Positions 32,264 to 45,188 of a stretch of 64,000 nt of DNA are shown piece by piece. The position numbers and the translations under genes were made by a program. The notes beneath the pieces are model-generated. The model was not told the origin of the DNA and did no database searches. It saw nothing but the letters and a program-made list of their open reading frames with translations. Positions within the stretch are counted from its first letter, which is position 1. Every line of letters starts with the position of its first letter. This DNA comes from Sclerotinia nivalis (taxonomy: Eukaryota > Ascomycota > Leotiomycetes > Helotiales > Sclerotiniaceae). Location: contig JAPEIS010000003.1 in assembly GCA_029531795.1 (NCBI GenBank), positions 930,001 through 994,000 on the forward strand, in the 5' to 3' direction.

Positions 32264-34301
32264 TCTGAATCACTCTGTAAGATATCAAAGATATGAGGTA
32301 ACAAAAATGTCTTAGTGCTTTGACAAGAAAGAAAAGTGTGGGGGCTTGACAAATTCTTGTCTTTGCCCACTACCCCAAAGTGAGCCCCAAACTTATACCG
32401 TTTATCTTCCTCCCCCGGACAGGGATTGGCGCTCTCATTGTCAAGTCAGGCGGCTTGTAGCTATCTACACTATCAGGATTGATTTCGATTGCGAGATATC
32501 ATGCAAATACCTAATCTACCATGTTGCTATACATCGCGCAGTGTACTTAGTGACAAATCATTGGAGTATTGCGAAAATGCATGCATCTGTACCATGCAGA
32601 CGCAGGCGCGGAAGCACAATTGTGTAAATTTTGTGCTTTCTCGGAGTCGGACCTTTCGGTGCTGTGTGAGAGTACTTTTGCGATTGGAGTGGAATATATT
32701 TCATTTCATGTATATTCGATTAGTGAAGATCCTAAGAAGATCGTATGGTGTGTAACGGCAGATGAAAGATACAACATTGCCGGACATTTGGCTTCAGCCG
32801 GAACGTTCAAGATGCCTCTATGGCTAGAAAAACTTCCGAGCCCCTCACCTAACGCTTATCTCAAGTAACTGATACATTGCCCCTCCGTTTCGTTTTTCTA
32901 TCGGCTGCAGCGCACATCATTGAAGTGGCAATTATCACATATCAACCGATGTACTGATACAATGCCGGATATAGAACTATGGGAGGCCTGGATCCGATAA
33001 GACTTCTAATTCATCCGAACTCATAACTCCCGTCGTCTACATGAGAAGAGTGGGGAAGTTGTATGGAGCATTGATTTTCCTAGAATATTCGTGATTGATC
33101 GTAATCAAAACTCGAATATGGACAATCATTCTGCTCCGTACCCCAGATTTTCTTCACACCTTGGTGAATTAAAATCGGGGTATCTGCTACCAATGCAGGA
33201 GCTCTTGTCAATCGTCGATTTACCCATTGACCGTTTAATGATAGATTCTATTGTGACGACAGGGAATTCAAAACGGCGATATTTTTATTTCTGCCGATAA
33301 GAAAGCCAAGATGTGATACGAAGTTCGTCATGGCGCACATACTGGGTATTTTTTCGCATTTTCTCATACTTATTCGAAGATGCAACGCTGTGGAGGAAGA
33401 ACACATTTCTCCACAGCATTAGGCATACGGGCCGTGTTCTTCCGAAGAGGGACATAAACAAATAATCAAGCTACCTAGCTCTTTCTTACGTTTGTATCCA
33501 AGTATTTGAAAAATCTGGATCGTCTCCGGCTACTTGCTCATTTACGAATCGAATTAAGCATTTATTCGCTGCTACTCAATTCGCTATTGCCACCTCACTC
33601 CTGCGTGAAAGTGGGCATTTTATTCCGGGTGGTATATTGGTATTTTGATCCTACTGGAGAATGATATGATGGGAGTCGTAAGTTTGATCGTGAATAATAT
33701 TTTCGTGACGTGGCTACAGCTGCGCTGCATGTGAAAGGGAAGAAGAGTCTGCAGAAATCAGATATGTGATACAAAATCTATATCAAATTATTCAATGAAG
33801 CTTGTGCTACACATTAATATAGCACAAAGAAGGGAACCTACATTTCAAATGGTGTTACGATCCAAAGGCCTGGTTCGGATTGATTATGGGCTTGGTTATC
33901 CGTTTTCAAGGTAATGTAATCGTCTTGATTAGCGAAGAGAATAAATTTGTATATGCATTTATCCGAAGACCCTGGAAACTTTTCGAGGGTCTAGCGAGTC
34001 TGCGGCTCAGTGATATATATGCAATGGTGCATACTAAACTGAGAAAGCAAGCATCTAGTTTTAGCGGTGAGGAAACCTACCTGTCCACTTTGGAGGCACC
34101 AAACAAATTCATTAAATGTCAAAAGATGCCAGTAGCTGAACGGATAAAGTCGCACAAAGATTATTGTATTGCATACACACTGTGCTGCTTTGCATGAACG
34201 ATACAGATTTTGGGTTGTACAATGCGTGCGACAAGGGCCCTTTTCTCGGATCATAATACCGGAAAAGTCCTTGCCCAGAAAATTTTCGGCAATAAGCCTT
34301 T
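32264..34301. other. Intergenic region upstream of the dehydrogenase and downstream of VPS17
   Basis: About 2 kb with only short overlapping frames on both strands (for example 32489-32868 and 33880-34197) that carry no recognisable domain. No gene supported. Confidence 0.45.
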
Positions 34302-36233
34302 TCATAGAACATTAGCCAACCTCGAGGCCGCATTCCTCGCATCAACTCTGTCCTCGTCATCTTCTTCTTTTAAACCCGGCAATCCACCAGTGCTGCCACT
34401 GAGCGACCTGTCACGACCCACACCCTCTTCTTCGCCATTTGCGCCTTCGGGAGTGGACATGAAACTGCCTGAAATGCTTCGGTTAAGTCCATCGGGGCGT
34501 CTTGGAACACCAGACCACGAATCACCTTTAGGTCCTTGACTAGCTGCAAGACTGGCTCTCCTTGCTGCTGGGTGTGATTCTCTACCCAACCGGCTAAGTC
34601 CACCAGAGGCATCGATCGCTCGTATGTCAGGTCTGATGCTTTCTAAGGTTGCCAATGTCCGTCGCTCCGCTTCAATCTCACGAATCACATATTCTCGAAT
34701 GCTTAGTCTTAAATCTGCAGCAGTTCGAGCGAACCACCTTCGTTGTTCAAGCAATAAATTTGCTGTAACACGTTGGGTTTTATTGTGAAGATAAACTTCA
34801 TTGCTGCGTGCCTCATCAAGAGCTGATATGGCCTCATCAACTTTCTCCCTTCGGACAGATGAGCTGGCTTTTAAGCGATCTGCGGCATTAAGTTTGCTTC
34901 GAGTTAATTGCTGAGCTTGTAATAATTCACGCAGAAGAATATGCCGATTCGTAAGAGTTTCCTTGACGATGAATGCATCTTGAGAGTGATACTGAAGTGG
35001 ATCACCAATTGTTGTAGCTTCAGCAGTACCTTGTGCTGCATGGAAATCGCCCGTACTTTGAATTGTCTTTCCAAGCTTCCGGTATGCATTAGCGAGACCT
35101 TGATGAGGCTCTTGGATATTCATTGCAACCAATTTGACACCGAAATCGGACTCTGCTAGACCAAGACCTATACACAAATTAGAAGCTGGATACTATACAA
35201 TCATGTGACAACTTGTACCTCGTCTTGCTTTGACCAGTTTGTCTACCTTGTGGCCTGCATCCATTGTACCAAGGTAGAAGAGCTTCACTACCGGCCTTGC
35301 GTCTTGTAATTCTGGTGTATCGTCCGGTGGAGGAGCAAATTGTTTGATGACTCTTCGACGAACGCCAGTAGCGGGCTGCTTTCTTTTCAGCATTGGGCTG
35401 TATCCAAAATCACTCTCAACAAACAAAACCATCTCGTCATCCCTCATTAATACATCATTAGAACAAACATAATTGAGCCATCTCTGGAGAGAAGCTTTAA
35501 CCCGCGCTTCGTCCTCATCAGTACCAGCACCAGCAGATGTCAAGGCGGGAGGAACTGCGGGAACTATAGCTTCCGGATTCGACGATATTAAATGATCCGC
35601 TAATTTGATGAATTCAGAATGCGTTCGTCGAACATCGCGAAACTGTGTTGTTCTAAATTTCGGAAGATTGGTCTAAACAATTTGGTTAGCCAATACCACA
35701 AATGCATGTTTTCTTAGTTAATGACTTACGTGTACATCGAATCGCAAGATAGGATCTTTCCTCCCGGTGCGCTCTAGTCCAGTGATCTTTGCTTGCAGCT
35801 TGTAATGTGATGCTGAGGCATGATGTCCTTGTCGCGCAGCAGAATGGTGATATCTATGAGGTTCGGATCTATGTTGACCCGCTGGATACTGCTGTTGCTG
35901 AGCTGTTTGCTGTTGATACTGTTGTCCCGACCCTTGTTGTGCCTCGGCGTCACTTTGAGTTGATTCAGCAGTATCAGGCCTGCGACTTTCAACATCAGAG
36001 ACTGATACACCGGCGCTACTGTCTGGCCGGTTGAAACCTCCTGCTCCGATTATATCTTCTTGCGGATAGCTTGCACCGCCGCTTTGATCCGGGTTGTATG
36101 GAGTCGGCGATACGATATCTCTCGATGGAAATGTGCTGGTCTTTGGAGGTTGCGGTGAGCTAGTAGGAGAAGATCCCCACGGAGAAGCAGCAGCCGGATT
36201 ATCGGCATCGTTGATCGAGGCAGAGTAATCCAT
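34302..36233 (-). CDS. vps17: Sorting nexin Vps17, retromer-associated (PX-BAR)
   Basis: Three exons on the minus strand, 36233-35730, 35672-35219 and 35167-34302, 607 aa, with phases matching and TTTAG/TATAG acceptors. The N-terminus is disordered and Gln/Pro/Ser-rich. A PX domain spans about residues 155-290 (KLQAKITGLERTGRKDPILRFDVHV, FRTTQFRDVRRTHSEFIKLADHL, ARVKASLQRWLNYV). The C-terminal half (about 320-540) is a helical BAR-type region (ANAYRKLGKTIQSTGDFHA, RHILLRELLQAQQLTRSKLNAADR). Vps17 dimerises with Vps5 to form the membrane-bending part of yeast retromer on endosomes. The ATG at 36233 is chosen for its GCCATCATGG context; an upstream in-frame ATG at 36296 exists. It is divergent from the mitochondrial EF-G2 gene. 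Confidence 0.85.
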
Positions 36234-36595
36234 GATGGCGCGACGTTTGAGTGTATAAGACAATAAGCTAGAAACAATAGAATAGGAACGTAGCAATTAT
36301 GTGTTCAAGAAGAAGTTTTGCATTTAAACTAGTCCATCTGGGTATTTCATAAATTCTTGAGAAACAAGTAGAAGATGCCAAATCAAGCAATCGATTGAAG
36401 CCGACTTGAGCTTCTGCAGTGGTAGGCGTAAACAAGAGTTCCAAGCTTCGGCCGCTTCTGCTCTCGGGTAGTCTGGCTTATTCCGCCCGTGCTTCTCAAA
36501 ATTGTCTAACCTCAGGCAATAATTACTAATCCATCATTCCCCTCGGTAGTCCTCTCAAGTACAAAAAGTTTTTAAATCTCCAAATTTTTGAGGGG
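36234..36595. promoter_or_regulatory. Divergent promoter, VPS17 / mitochondrial EF-G2
   Basis: A compact interval of about 360 bp separates two divergent start codons. No specific binding motif is claimed. Confidence 0.5.
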
Positions 36596-39302
36596 ATGGT
36601 TTTACTGGTATCAAAAAGAGGGTGTCGAGTATGGCATCGATACTTGACACAAGTCATTCGACCTTGTCGGACTAAGCCTGGTCAATTGAATGCGTTCGTT
36701 CGCTACAATTCACAACAAACCGAAAATCATGATGCGTTAACAGAAACAACTCGTAATATTGGTATCATAGCTCATATCGATGCGGTAAGTTTCATTTGTC
36801 ACTTGTATTACTTGCCCCTAATTTAAAAAGGGCAAAACTACTACCACAGAGCGTATGCTCTATTACAGTGGCTATACTCGACGCATAGGAGGTATGATTG
36901 CTACGGTCACATGATTATCACGATTAGAGTCTGACGGTCTGTTAGACGTTGATGATGGCTCCACTGTCACCGACTTCCTTCCCGCCGAAAGGGCCAGGGG
37001 AATAACTATTCAATCGGCAGCCGTCACCATGCATTGGCCTCCTGTGGCCGAGAATAATACATCCTCGAAAGTGGCCAACCCATCCCGATCACATGTATCA
37101 CATACTATTAATCTAATTGATACTCCTGGTCACGCAGATTTCACATTCGAGGTACTTCGTTCCTTGAGAATTCTTGATGGCGCCGTGTGTATTCTTGATG
37201 GTGTGGCAGGGGTAGAAGCTCAAACCGAGAAAGTATGGAAACAGGCAAACAGTTATAGTATTCCCAGAATTGCTTTCGTCAATAAGCTTGATCGTGAGGG
37301 AGCTGCCTTTGCAAGAACGGTCCAAGAAATCGGATCAAGGCTCCGAGGTTGGCCTGCGGTTTGTCAGATCCCGTGGTGGGAAGGTGGCAAGGGCAAGTTT
37401 ATGGGAGTTGGCGATGCAGTTAACCTTTGTGCTCTGAAATGGGAAGAAGGTGGTGACGGCAAATCGATCCAACATTTCACTCTTCACCAGCTGCAGAAAG
37501 ATGAACCAAAGTTTGCTGAGGAGGTCGTCAAGGCACGAGCTGCACTCGTAGAGGCATTGTGCGAGTTCGACGACGGACTCCTTGAAACCTGGTTGGAATG
37601 TAATGATGACAGTCTACTCATATCACCAATTGCCATTATTAAGAGCCTACGAAAATGCGTTCTTGACGGTTCTGGTAAACTCATACCCGTCTTTGCTGGA
37701 GCAAGTTTCAGGAACATTGGAGTTCAACCACTTCTTGATGCCATCAATAATCTCCTACCGAGCCCTACCGAGAGGCCAGATCCAGAGGTTCGATTAGGCA
37801 ACGTCAGGGGTAGTTTGCCCCAGCTTCTACATGGAAAGCTAGACCTCGCTGCAGCAGCACAACCGAGACATCTCTCTAAGAGATCTAATTCCAAGACTTC
37901 TCTCATCACCCAGCTCGAAGCTTGTGCGCTTGCTTTCAAGGTAGTCAATGATCCTCGACGCGGCGTACTGGTCTATATCAGGGTATACTCCGGTAGAGTC
38001 AAGCGAAACACTGCCTTGTGGAATACGAATCTTCATGTTTCCGAAAGAGCCCAGAGACTTTTACAAATGTACGCATCTGATGCGGTAGAAATACAAAGCA
38101 TTCCAGCGGGTCAGATTGGTGTTATTGTCGGTTTAAAACATGCTCGTACGGGCGATACCTTATTGTCTTATACAGGAGCTCACCCAAAAAACGGCCCGCC
38201 ACCACCACTGAACGTTCTTCAGTTACGCCCGATCGATGTCCCTCCACCAGTCTTTTTTGCCGCAATAGAACCGCACAGTCTAAGTGAAGAGAAAAATGTT
38301 GCTGAAATATTACAACTCTTGTTGAGGGAAGATCCGAGCCTTCATGTCAATGTTGATGAAGAATCCGGCCAAATGCAGCTGAGCGGTATGGGCGAGCTGC
38401 ATCTGGAAATCGCCAGAGATCGACTCGTGAATGATTTTAAGGCTAAGGCAACCATGGGCAACATTGAAATCGGCTATCGTGAATGTATTTTATCTCCTAC
38501 ATCAACTCACAGGTATATTTTTGATCGTGAGGTTGCTGGGAAGAAAGGGAAAGCAGGATGCGAAGCTAGTATTAGTCCGGATGAGCAGCCGCTAGAAGAT
38601 TCTGACCATACTATGCATATCGATGGGAATACAATCACAATTCGCATTCCAAAACCTGCTAAGAACGATGGAGGCGATGGAACCCTGATACTGCCTTCCG
38701 ACATGACTCTCGCCGAGGTCCATACTGCATTGCTTAATGGGGCTGTCGCGGGTCTAGCCCGTGGGCCACGTCGCGCATTCCCACTCCATTCTGCGCATGT
38801 GCTGCTAAAGTTCGATACCATCGAAGATGTTTTTGGATCTGACACTACTTCTGCTGCATTATCTTCTGCATCAAGACACGCTGTACAAGCTGGTCTCAAG
38901 GAAGCGTTCCAGGCAAACTCTATTGGACTAATGGAGCCAGTCATGAATGTAGTTATCAGCTGCGACGAATCATCCCTCGGCGCAATTGTCCACGATCTCT
39001 CATCTGCTCGCGGTGGCCATGTACTATCACTCGAAAATGATAATGAGGTAGAAGATTCAGATGGCGAGCTGCCTCCGGTTGATATATCCAGAGTTTACAC
39101 TCCTCCAGATCCATTTGCCTCAGGAACCAGCACTGATTCATCAGGCCCTGGCCAGCAGCGCCAAATTACTGCTAGAGTACCATTGAAGGAGATGGTTGGA
39201 TATTTGAAGCATTTGAGGAGTATGACTGGTGGTAGAGGAACATTTATTATGAGTGTTGATAGATTTGAAAGACTCTCTGGACCAAGAGAAAAGGCTTTGT
39301 AG
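36596..39302 (+). CDS. mef2: Mitochondrial elongation factor G2 / ribosome-releasing factor (Mef2)
   Basis: Three exons, 36596-36784, 36831-36891 and 36946-39302, 868 aa; introns of 46 and 54 bp fall inside the G domain. The basic N-terminus (residues 1-45) reads as a mitochondrial targeting peptide. GTPase motifs are [13 protein letters not shown] (P-loop, about 59-71), [16 protein letters not shown] (switch I), DTPGHADF (switch II) and NKLDREGA (NKxD). Domain II, III and IV blocks follow ([35 protein letters not shown]). It matches EF-G2 rather than EF-G1. EF-G2 acts with RRF to split mitochondrial ribosomes after termination. A basic/acidic insert ([19 protein letters not shown]) interrupts domain IV. 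Confidence 0.88.
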
Positions 39303-40634
39303 TGTGGCCATAAACTGTAATGCTAGGTTTGAATGATATCCTTTGTGTGTTTGGGGTCATTTCCAGGGCTCAGCAGAACTTCATGTTCGCATTCACTATC
39401 TTGTTCGTGTTACCCTATTCAAGCTCTGTTTTTCTGGCTCGCCGACCTGTAATTACTAAATATATTGGTTGAAAATACTATCTAGCAGACTAGGGCAATA
39501 GTCTGAAGCGAGTTTTCGCTATTTTAAGAGCTTTTTAGAGGCATTACGATAACGGCATTACGATATTCTAGTCTGCTTCCGCTATGTATTGTTGACGGGC
39601 TTCCTGGTTCACTCTCAATACTCGCGATATCCCATATGACATAAGACTACTAGTACCTTCTCCAACTGTCCGCACCTATTATGTTTCAATCATCACGACT
39701 CTCCCGATTCGTGCCAGCTCTAAATTAGTTGGGCGCCGCAATACCCCAGTAGCTCTAGGTTAGATCAACATAAATATTTGTTGCACATTTCTCCAATCTC
39801 GAAATTGATGTCACAATGAGGAAAGAGCCAATGGATCCTCGAGTACAGTAAGTATACTAATGCGTTAGTGTGTGCACCATGACTTGATTAAACTCCTTGG
39901 GTTGTCGAGGGATTTATAGCTCTAAGTATTAGCCCTATACCATTGCGATGAGCTTTGCGGAGTAGTCTCTGCTACAAAAATGATATGCACTTAGTATTAG
40001 AGTATTTTTCGGATTCACCACACCACAACCAATTCGGCCATGTTTGTCACATTTGCAGCAACTGGCCCATAACTCTTCTCGCACGGTCCATTCATTCCCA
40101 AATATATATAAAGGCTTGCTTCACCTTCTTGGTTTCATTTTTTCTTTTTCAGGCCCTTCGCGCTCTGTGGTGAGTCCAAGGTAAATGAGCGAGGCCGCGT
40201 TATCAAATGCTTGTTGAATAATTTGAAACTTTTAATAGTTATAATTTGAATCACAAGTGAGTACGGTTGCACATGGTATCCATTATGCTTATGTGCCGTA
40301 CTGTCTCCTCAGTAGGTAATAAAGACGCCGGGTGCCTACTTAAGCTTTGCATCTTTCTACAACTAATCAATCCCCATGTCCAAACAATCTTTTCATATCT
40401 ACGCAAAATCAATTCAACCAAGGAATGAAATATACAGAACCTATAATTCTTGAAATTCCTGACATGGAGGATAGTATAGAGTATTCACCAGCTGCGGACA
40501 CTAGTGGGAAAAGGTACGCTCGCAACACAATTTTGAGCAGAGGAATTTATTAAATCTGAAATAGCTCAGCAACATTATGCGATAACACTTCAGCTAATGG
40601 ACAAGGCTCTCATGATACCAAATCTAGAAGCAGA
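39303..40634. other. Intergenic region
   Basis: No gene clearly supported. A possible upstream exon beginning with ATG at 40424 (MKYTEPIILEIPDMEDS...) has a GTACGC donor, but its phase does not join cleanly to the downstream gene. Confidence 0.4.
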
Positions 40635-41644
40635 ATGGCAGACCTTAATCTCGTCATTAATGCTCCACCCACTCAGTCCCAACAGGAGGAGCAAAAGAGT
40701 GAGTTCAAATCTTTCAAGATGTATAATCCATAGCTTACATTTAATAGATTCCAGTATTAAGCGCAGTAGATCTCCCAGTCCTTTCTCCGCTGTGACAGAT
40801 GCTCCTCCGCCCAAACGACAAATGTCCTCCGTTCCCATCACACCATGGATTACAAAACATGATACCTACAAGGAGGTACAGAAACAATTATCACCGTATG
40901 GTCTAGGACCTTACGATGGACGAGTCGCAAGTGATAAATGGCTGCCCTTCAGCGTCCAATCAAAGATCTTGACCCGGGTACAAATCATTTTAGAAGAAGC
41001 TTTGTTCGAGTTTTTAAATACGAATTTCCCGCATGTGTGCGAAGAAAATGGATGGGAGGAGATGGGCGAGGCTGAGTAAGTATCTGTTTCTTGTTTCTAA
41101 GATGTATTTCACGACTGAAGGGCATGTGCTAACTCTGATTTTTCACAGGTTGATCGAACTAGCTGTTTCAATCATGATCCAGCTTGATGGAGATAAGGAT
41201 CGCCTTAGTAGTCTCCTTGATGGAGATATATATGATCATAGTTCTGAAACACTCTGGTGTCTTCTTTTAAAGATCTCTCAGATCCGACACTGTGCCGTCC
41301 ATCGCACGAAGAAAATCCCGGTCATCACACTAGAACTTATGGTGCGCGATGCAGTATACGTTACCTCATATATACAGGACAAGGAACGAACTGAAATTCT
41401 AGACAGTATCTGCAGGCCCCTCGAACCTCTTTCCTTTAATCTAGAGGCTAGGTTTGGGGAAAGATTAGCCAAAAAGGCACAGAGAAATCTGGAGAGAATT
41501 AACAACAAGGTGAAGCAGTTGCAGGAACTGTTGAGGGAGGAAGAAGTCAGACAGAGAGTGGCTAATATGGAAATGGAAAATATACAGAGACAGGATGAGG
41601 GGATATATGACGGTGAGCTGGAGTCTTTGAAGAAGGCCTTGTAA
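40635..41644 (+). CDS. Hypothetical coiled-coil protein, 295 aa
   Basis: Three exons, 40635-40698, 40748-41075 and 41149-41644, joined in phase; introns are GTGAGT...AATAG (49 bp) and GTAAGT...CACAG (73 bp). The start is MADLNLVINAPPTQ in good context. Residues 20-60 are Ser/Pro/Arg-rich and disordered. Residues 65-240 are helical with conserved-looking Trp and His (ITKHDTYKEVQKQL, KWLPFSVQSKIL, ISQIRHCAVHRTKKIPV). The C-terminus (ERLAKKAQRNLERINNKVKQLQELLREEEVRQRV) is a clear coiled coil. Similar proteins occur as expanded hypothetical families in filamentous fungi. No function is assigned. Confidence 0.65.
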
Positions 41645-42589
41645 AATTGTAGGCAGGCTGAAAAAGAATAAGTTTGTTCCAGAGAGCAGTGGTTTTGCGT
41701 GTGATGACGTTGCATACTATCTATATATCCTACAAATATATTACTTAATATAGATTCGAATTGTTTTACTGCTGAGCATTTTCAAAGTATAGTACTTATT
41801 GACTGCCAAGCCACTCCACCAATGTTGACCTCTCAGCGGGACTATTGGCAACATAGAAAATTATATGCAGATTAAAAAGCCGTTGTAAAAAAAAATAAGG
41901 CAGGTAACTTCTTGAGTATATATATCAGGGCTTTATACAAAACGGCATCACTCTTTATTTGACGTACCTTTGATGTTTAAGTGCGATCGATATGTTCAAT
42001 GGTACTATTGATAGGTTCACCAAAGGAATCAAGCACAAATAATATTTTAGTTGAAAGCTCAAAGTCTATTGGCGCAACTGAATTGCAACAGAATCCAAAA
42101 CACCTGCTCACCGTGTCTGGTCGCCGGGAGTTCTTAAATGCCCATTTACTAGTAACCGCCAAGCCACCACTCCCTTGGCTCTCTCATCCTCTAGGATTAC
42201 AACCATCCATAACTTCACTGCTCGATCTCAAGTTCCACGGCATACATCGTCATACCATTCTGCATATTCAAAAACACCTATGAAATTTTATGACGCTCCA
42301 TTTCCCCAGAATGTAAACCCCAGATTAAGCCATGTACGCCATTGTATTCCTACGAAAGAATGAAAACGTGTTTTATTGTTACCCATTCCTTTATTTAATG
42401 ATCATTGGCGCTCGCAAACTCGCGCGCATAAGAAGGCTGACAATGTACCTCTGACCTTGGCGCAGCCCAGCTGATTAAGACTGAAGGAAGAATAATGAAG
42501 TAAGGGATATGAAGAATGCTGTTATTTATTTGATGTTTTTACCTTTTGTTTGTTCTGGTTATCATCATTTCTAAGGTTTTGTCACCAAC
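41645..42589. other. Intergenic region
   Basis: No gene supported. It contains AT-rich stretches and the likely promoter of the small secreted protein. Confidence 0.45.
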
Positions 42590-43030
42590 ATGTTGTATCA
42601 AATTCATATTCCGGTCTTGTTTTCTCTCATCACATCAGTATCGGCTTATTGGATACAATTCAACTCCGAACCCAGATGCAGCAGTAAAGAAGTTCTCCGT
42701 TCATGGAGCGGATCAACAAGTCGAGGATGTCAGGCACAGTTTTCTAAGTCGGCCAATTCGGCGCTCGTCACCAATATTGGAACATCGGATGATAATACAG
42801 TTGTTGTTTTTTACACCTCCCAAGACCGTAATCCTGAAACTGCCATTGCGCGAGTAGAAAATGGATGTGTTGGGATTGAAAGCATTAATCTTGGGATTAA
42901 ATATCAGTCGTTTAATGTTATTCGGACTTTTGATTCGGCGGGGCTTACGCCGGTTTCGAAGAATGCGTTTGCGTATCAACATGGTGGAATTGCGCTTTAT
43001 AAGGGTGTGGAGTATAGGTGGTTAAGGTAG
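42590..43030 (+). CDS. Small secreted protein, effector-like, with in-frame stop before a readable extension
   Basis: The single frame gives 146 aa. Residues 1-19 are a signal peptide (HIPVLFSLITSVSA). The mature part begins YWIQFNSEPRC and contains three cysteines (PRCSS, RGCQA, NGCVG). The size, secretion signal and lack of known domain fit the general description of fungal secreted proteins, including candidate effectors (inference only). The frame stops at TAG 43028-43030 after YRWLR. The same frame continues open for 28 more codons (DDGSFRGVVPEEWDDAALKQ...) to TGA at 43115-43117. The extension has protein-like composition, so the TAG may be a premature stop in this strain. Confidence 0.65.
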   Translation: MLYQIHIPVLFSLITSVSAYWIQFNSEPRCSSKEVLRSWSGSTSRGCQAQFSKSANSALVTNIGTSDDNTVVVFYTSQDRNPETAIARVENGCVGIESINLGIKYQSFNVIRTFDSAGLTPVSKNAFAYQHGGIALYKGVEYRWLR

Positions 43031-43117
43031 GATGATGGGTCGTTTCGTGGGGTTGTCCCCGAGGAATGGGATGATGCTGCTCTTAAGCAGAGGGGTATTA
43101 CTGCTTCGGTGGGCTGA

Positions 43118-43981
43118 GGAGACGGTTGTGTTAATTGAAATAAGTACCATGTGATGAAGCTAGGAATACTCGACGCGATGACTTCGAAGCTGGTTTTAGC
43201 ACAGACAAAGCTCTCCATTCGATGAGCATTACCTTAGGTGAAAGGAGATCTATCGAGGTGTTGGAGACACTACTATCCGACGTCGGCTGTGAATTATGAA
43301 TTCTTCATGCGTGTCTGAGCGCTAAGTAAAAGGGGCAAACAACACAACACTTCTCCTCACCGCGAGAAGCATGGGGTGGGACCATGCAAGAGGCTCTTTG
43401 ACGAAATGGGATGATGGGCAAGGGCCCTCAAACTATCTATCTGCAAATGCTCGAAGACATCAAATGAACTGGCATGCACAATATTTGACGATGGGGTGAT
43501 GTTCGAGATACTTAGGAACGACTTGGCTGTCATCAGCGACAGTTGCATAGATTCATGCATAGATTCATGCGTAGATGACGATATTCAAGCTGAGGGATTG
43601 CTGGACGTCTGGTGATGGAAGTGAAGGAGGAGAATTGTTGAGTTACCAGGCGCACTTGTGTGAAGACTCAGCAATCAATTCAACGCTGGAGACGTCTAAC
43701 ACCTGAAGAACGTCCAGCATTGGAGAGCGATTAACACTGAAAGACGATTAGCACTTGTGCGGAACAACTTTGCTTTATAGCCAATGTCCCGGGTGGTAGA
43801 GAGAACGTTGAATAAGGTGTGTATATCGCATTCCGCTAAAACGACTCATCAAATTTGTGGACCTGCGAATAAAAATTCGCGTCCAAATCGAATGTGGTCA
43901 ATACAGACAAGTTCAAGATTTTTTGCCTTACTATATGCACCATAACTCCAAATGCTATGCAATGTGATTCAAGGTCTCCTT
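43118..43981. other. Intergenic region with short tandem repeats
   Basis: No gene supported. A 12-bp unit GCATAGATTCAT is repeated about 2.5 times near 43545-43575, and several GACGTC/GACGTTC-like motifs recur at 43600-43720. Confidence 0.45.
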
Positions 43982-44755
43982 TTACCAATCATCATCGTCG
44001 TCACTCTCTACATTGGCCAGCTTCGAACCTCGAATGCCACCCTTCTCTTGACGCTCTTCTTCTTCATCCTCTGCATCACGTCTCCGCTTCGTAACTCTCA
44101 TATCATTGTCTTTGATAGCTCCAATTTCGATCAAAAGCTTATCAATCTCTGCCATTCCTACGCGTACACCTCCCATAGTCATCAACGTAACCACTTGTTT
44201 CACAATGTCTCCTTTGTTGTACACCAGTATTGTAGGACAATTCCTATCTGGATACCCCTCAATTGCCATGTCACCCCTCATCTCGCAGAACTTCACTTCC
44301 CCAAACTCTGCAGCTGCTCTTCTCCACAACTCTGTCAAAACCCTACTCTCCACGTTCGTGCCCAACCCACTTGTGAGATTGACCAATACTGGCGAATCTT
44401 GGCTAGCATCGGTAACCCCTCTCTGGTAGTCAGGCTTCGATAAGGGATATACTGCGCCGTGCTTGGCTTTCTTCGATATTGACGATAATTCTGTCATTCG
44501 TTGTTTTTTATATTGTTCGAGGAATGCATCATCCTCTTCATCTTCGAGAGCATCGAGCTCATCAAGATCCTTGCCTTCAAGTCGGTTCTCATGCGCAAGA
44601 CGGCGTCCTTCCAAAATAGCTTCTTCGATGAGGGGTGTAGGGGAAGGAGGTTTCTCGGGAATTATTCCCTTTGCTCGCAGAATATCATTCCATTCCGTGT
44701 CTGCATTCGGATCATCTATTGGAACATTAATTCTCTGGTCCATAGGAGCTGCCAT
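43982..44755 (-). CDS. Phosducin-like protein (PhLP2/3, Plp-type thioredoxin fold)
   Basis: Single exon, 257 aa. The N-terminal helix DPNADTEWNDILRAKGIIPEK is the signature of phosducin-like 2/3 proteins. A helical acidic region (about 45-80) follows. A thioredoxin-like domain spans about 105-210 (PVLVNLTSGLGTNVESRVLTELWRRAAAEF, KFCEMRGDMAIEGYPDRNCPTILVYNKGDIVKQ). The C-terminus is acidic and ends in a run of Asp followed by Trp. Family members work with the chaperonin CCT in folding of tubulin/actin and G-beta-type clients. It is divergent from the eS27 gene. Confidence 0.87.
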   Translation of the reverse strand: MAAPMDQRINVPIDDPNADTEWNDILRAKGIIPEKPPSPTPLIEEAILEGRRLAHENRLEGKDLDELDALEDEEDDAFLEQYKKQRMTELSSISKKAKHGAVYPLSKPDYQRGVTDASQDSPVLVNLTSGLGTNVESRVLTELWRRAAAEFGEVKFCEMRGDMAIEGYPDRNCPTILVYNKGDIVKQVVTLMTMGGVRVGMAEIDKLLIEIGAIKDNDMRVTKRRRDAEDEEEERQEKGGIRGSKLANVESDDDDDW

Positions 44756-45188
44756 GATTGTGAAAGTTGAGGTTGTTTTGAGGAGTTACTGTATTAATTG
44801 TGATACCTGAATGTGTAAGGCTTCGAGATATTTGTATCTAGAATCCACAATCTGCAGGCTGAGCTAGCTGGCAGCAAAGCAGCCTTGATAATTTTGGAGG
44901 GGCTCGAGGGGTAACCTTATTAGTCGGAGTAAACAAGCCGATCCACTTAAAAAGCACGGCCTTATTTTGCATGGGTCAAAATTATGCTTTCACGTGATCT
45001 GTCTCGGTTAAATTTTTGGCACACTCTAGGGTTTTCATAGATTTGTTCAATTTTCTCCGCTCTTGATACTTACAAGTTTTCGATCCATCGACAACACTGA
45101 CATTTGCTCTCTACGTCTAAGAACGACATTACGACAAAAGACCGTCAGGCCAAAATTCAAATAAAAATCTCGATCACAATCCGACAAG
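44756..45188. promoter_or_regulatory. Divergent promoter, phosducin-like / eS27
   Basis: 433 bp between divergent start codons. A CACGTG box lies near 44992 and an AGGGTTT-type motif near 45027, in the position where ribosomal-protein promoters commonly carry TAGGGTTT-like elements. Assignment of either motif is inference. Confidence 0.5.

Noticed and set aside
33880..34197. 105-codon plus-strand frame upstream of the VPS17 3' end
   Set aside because: No domain, and an equally long antisense frame overlaps it.
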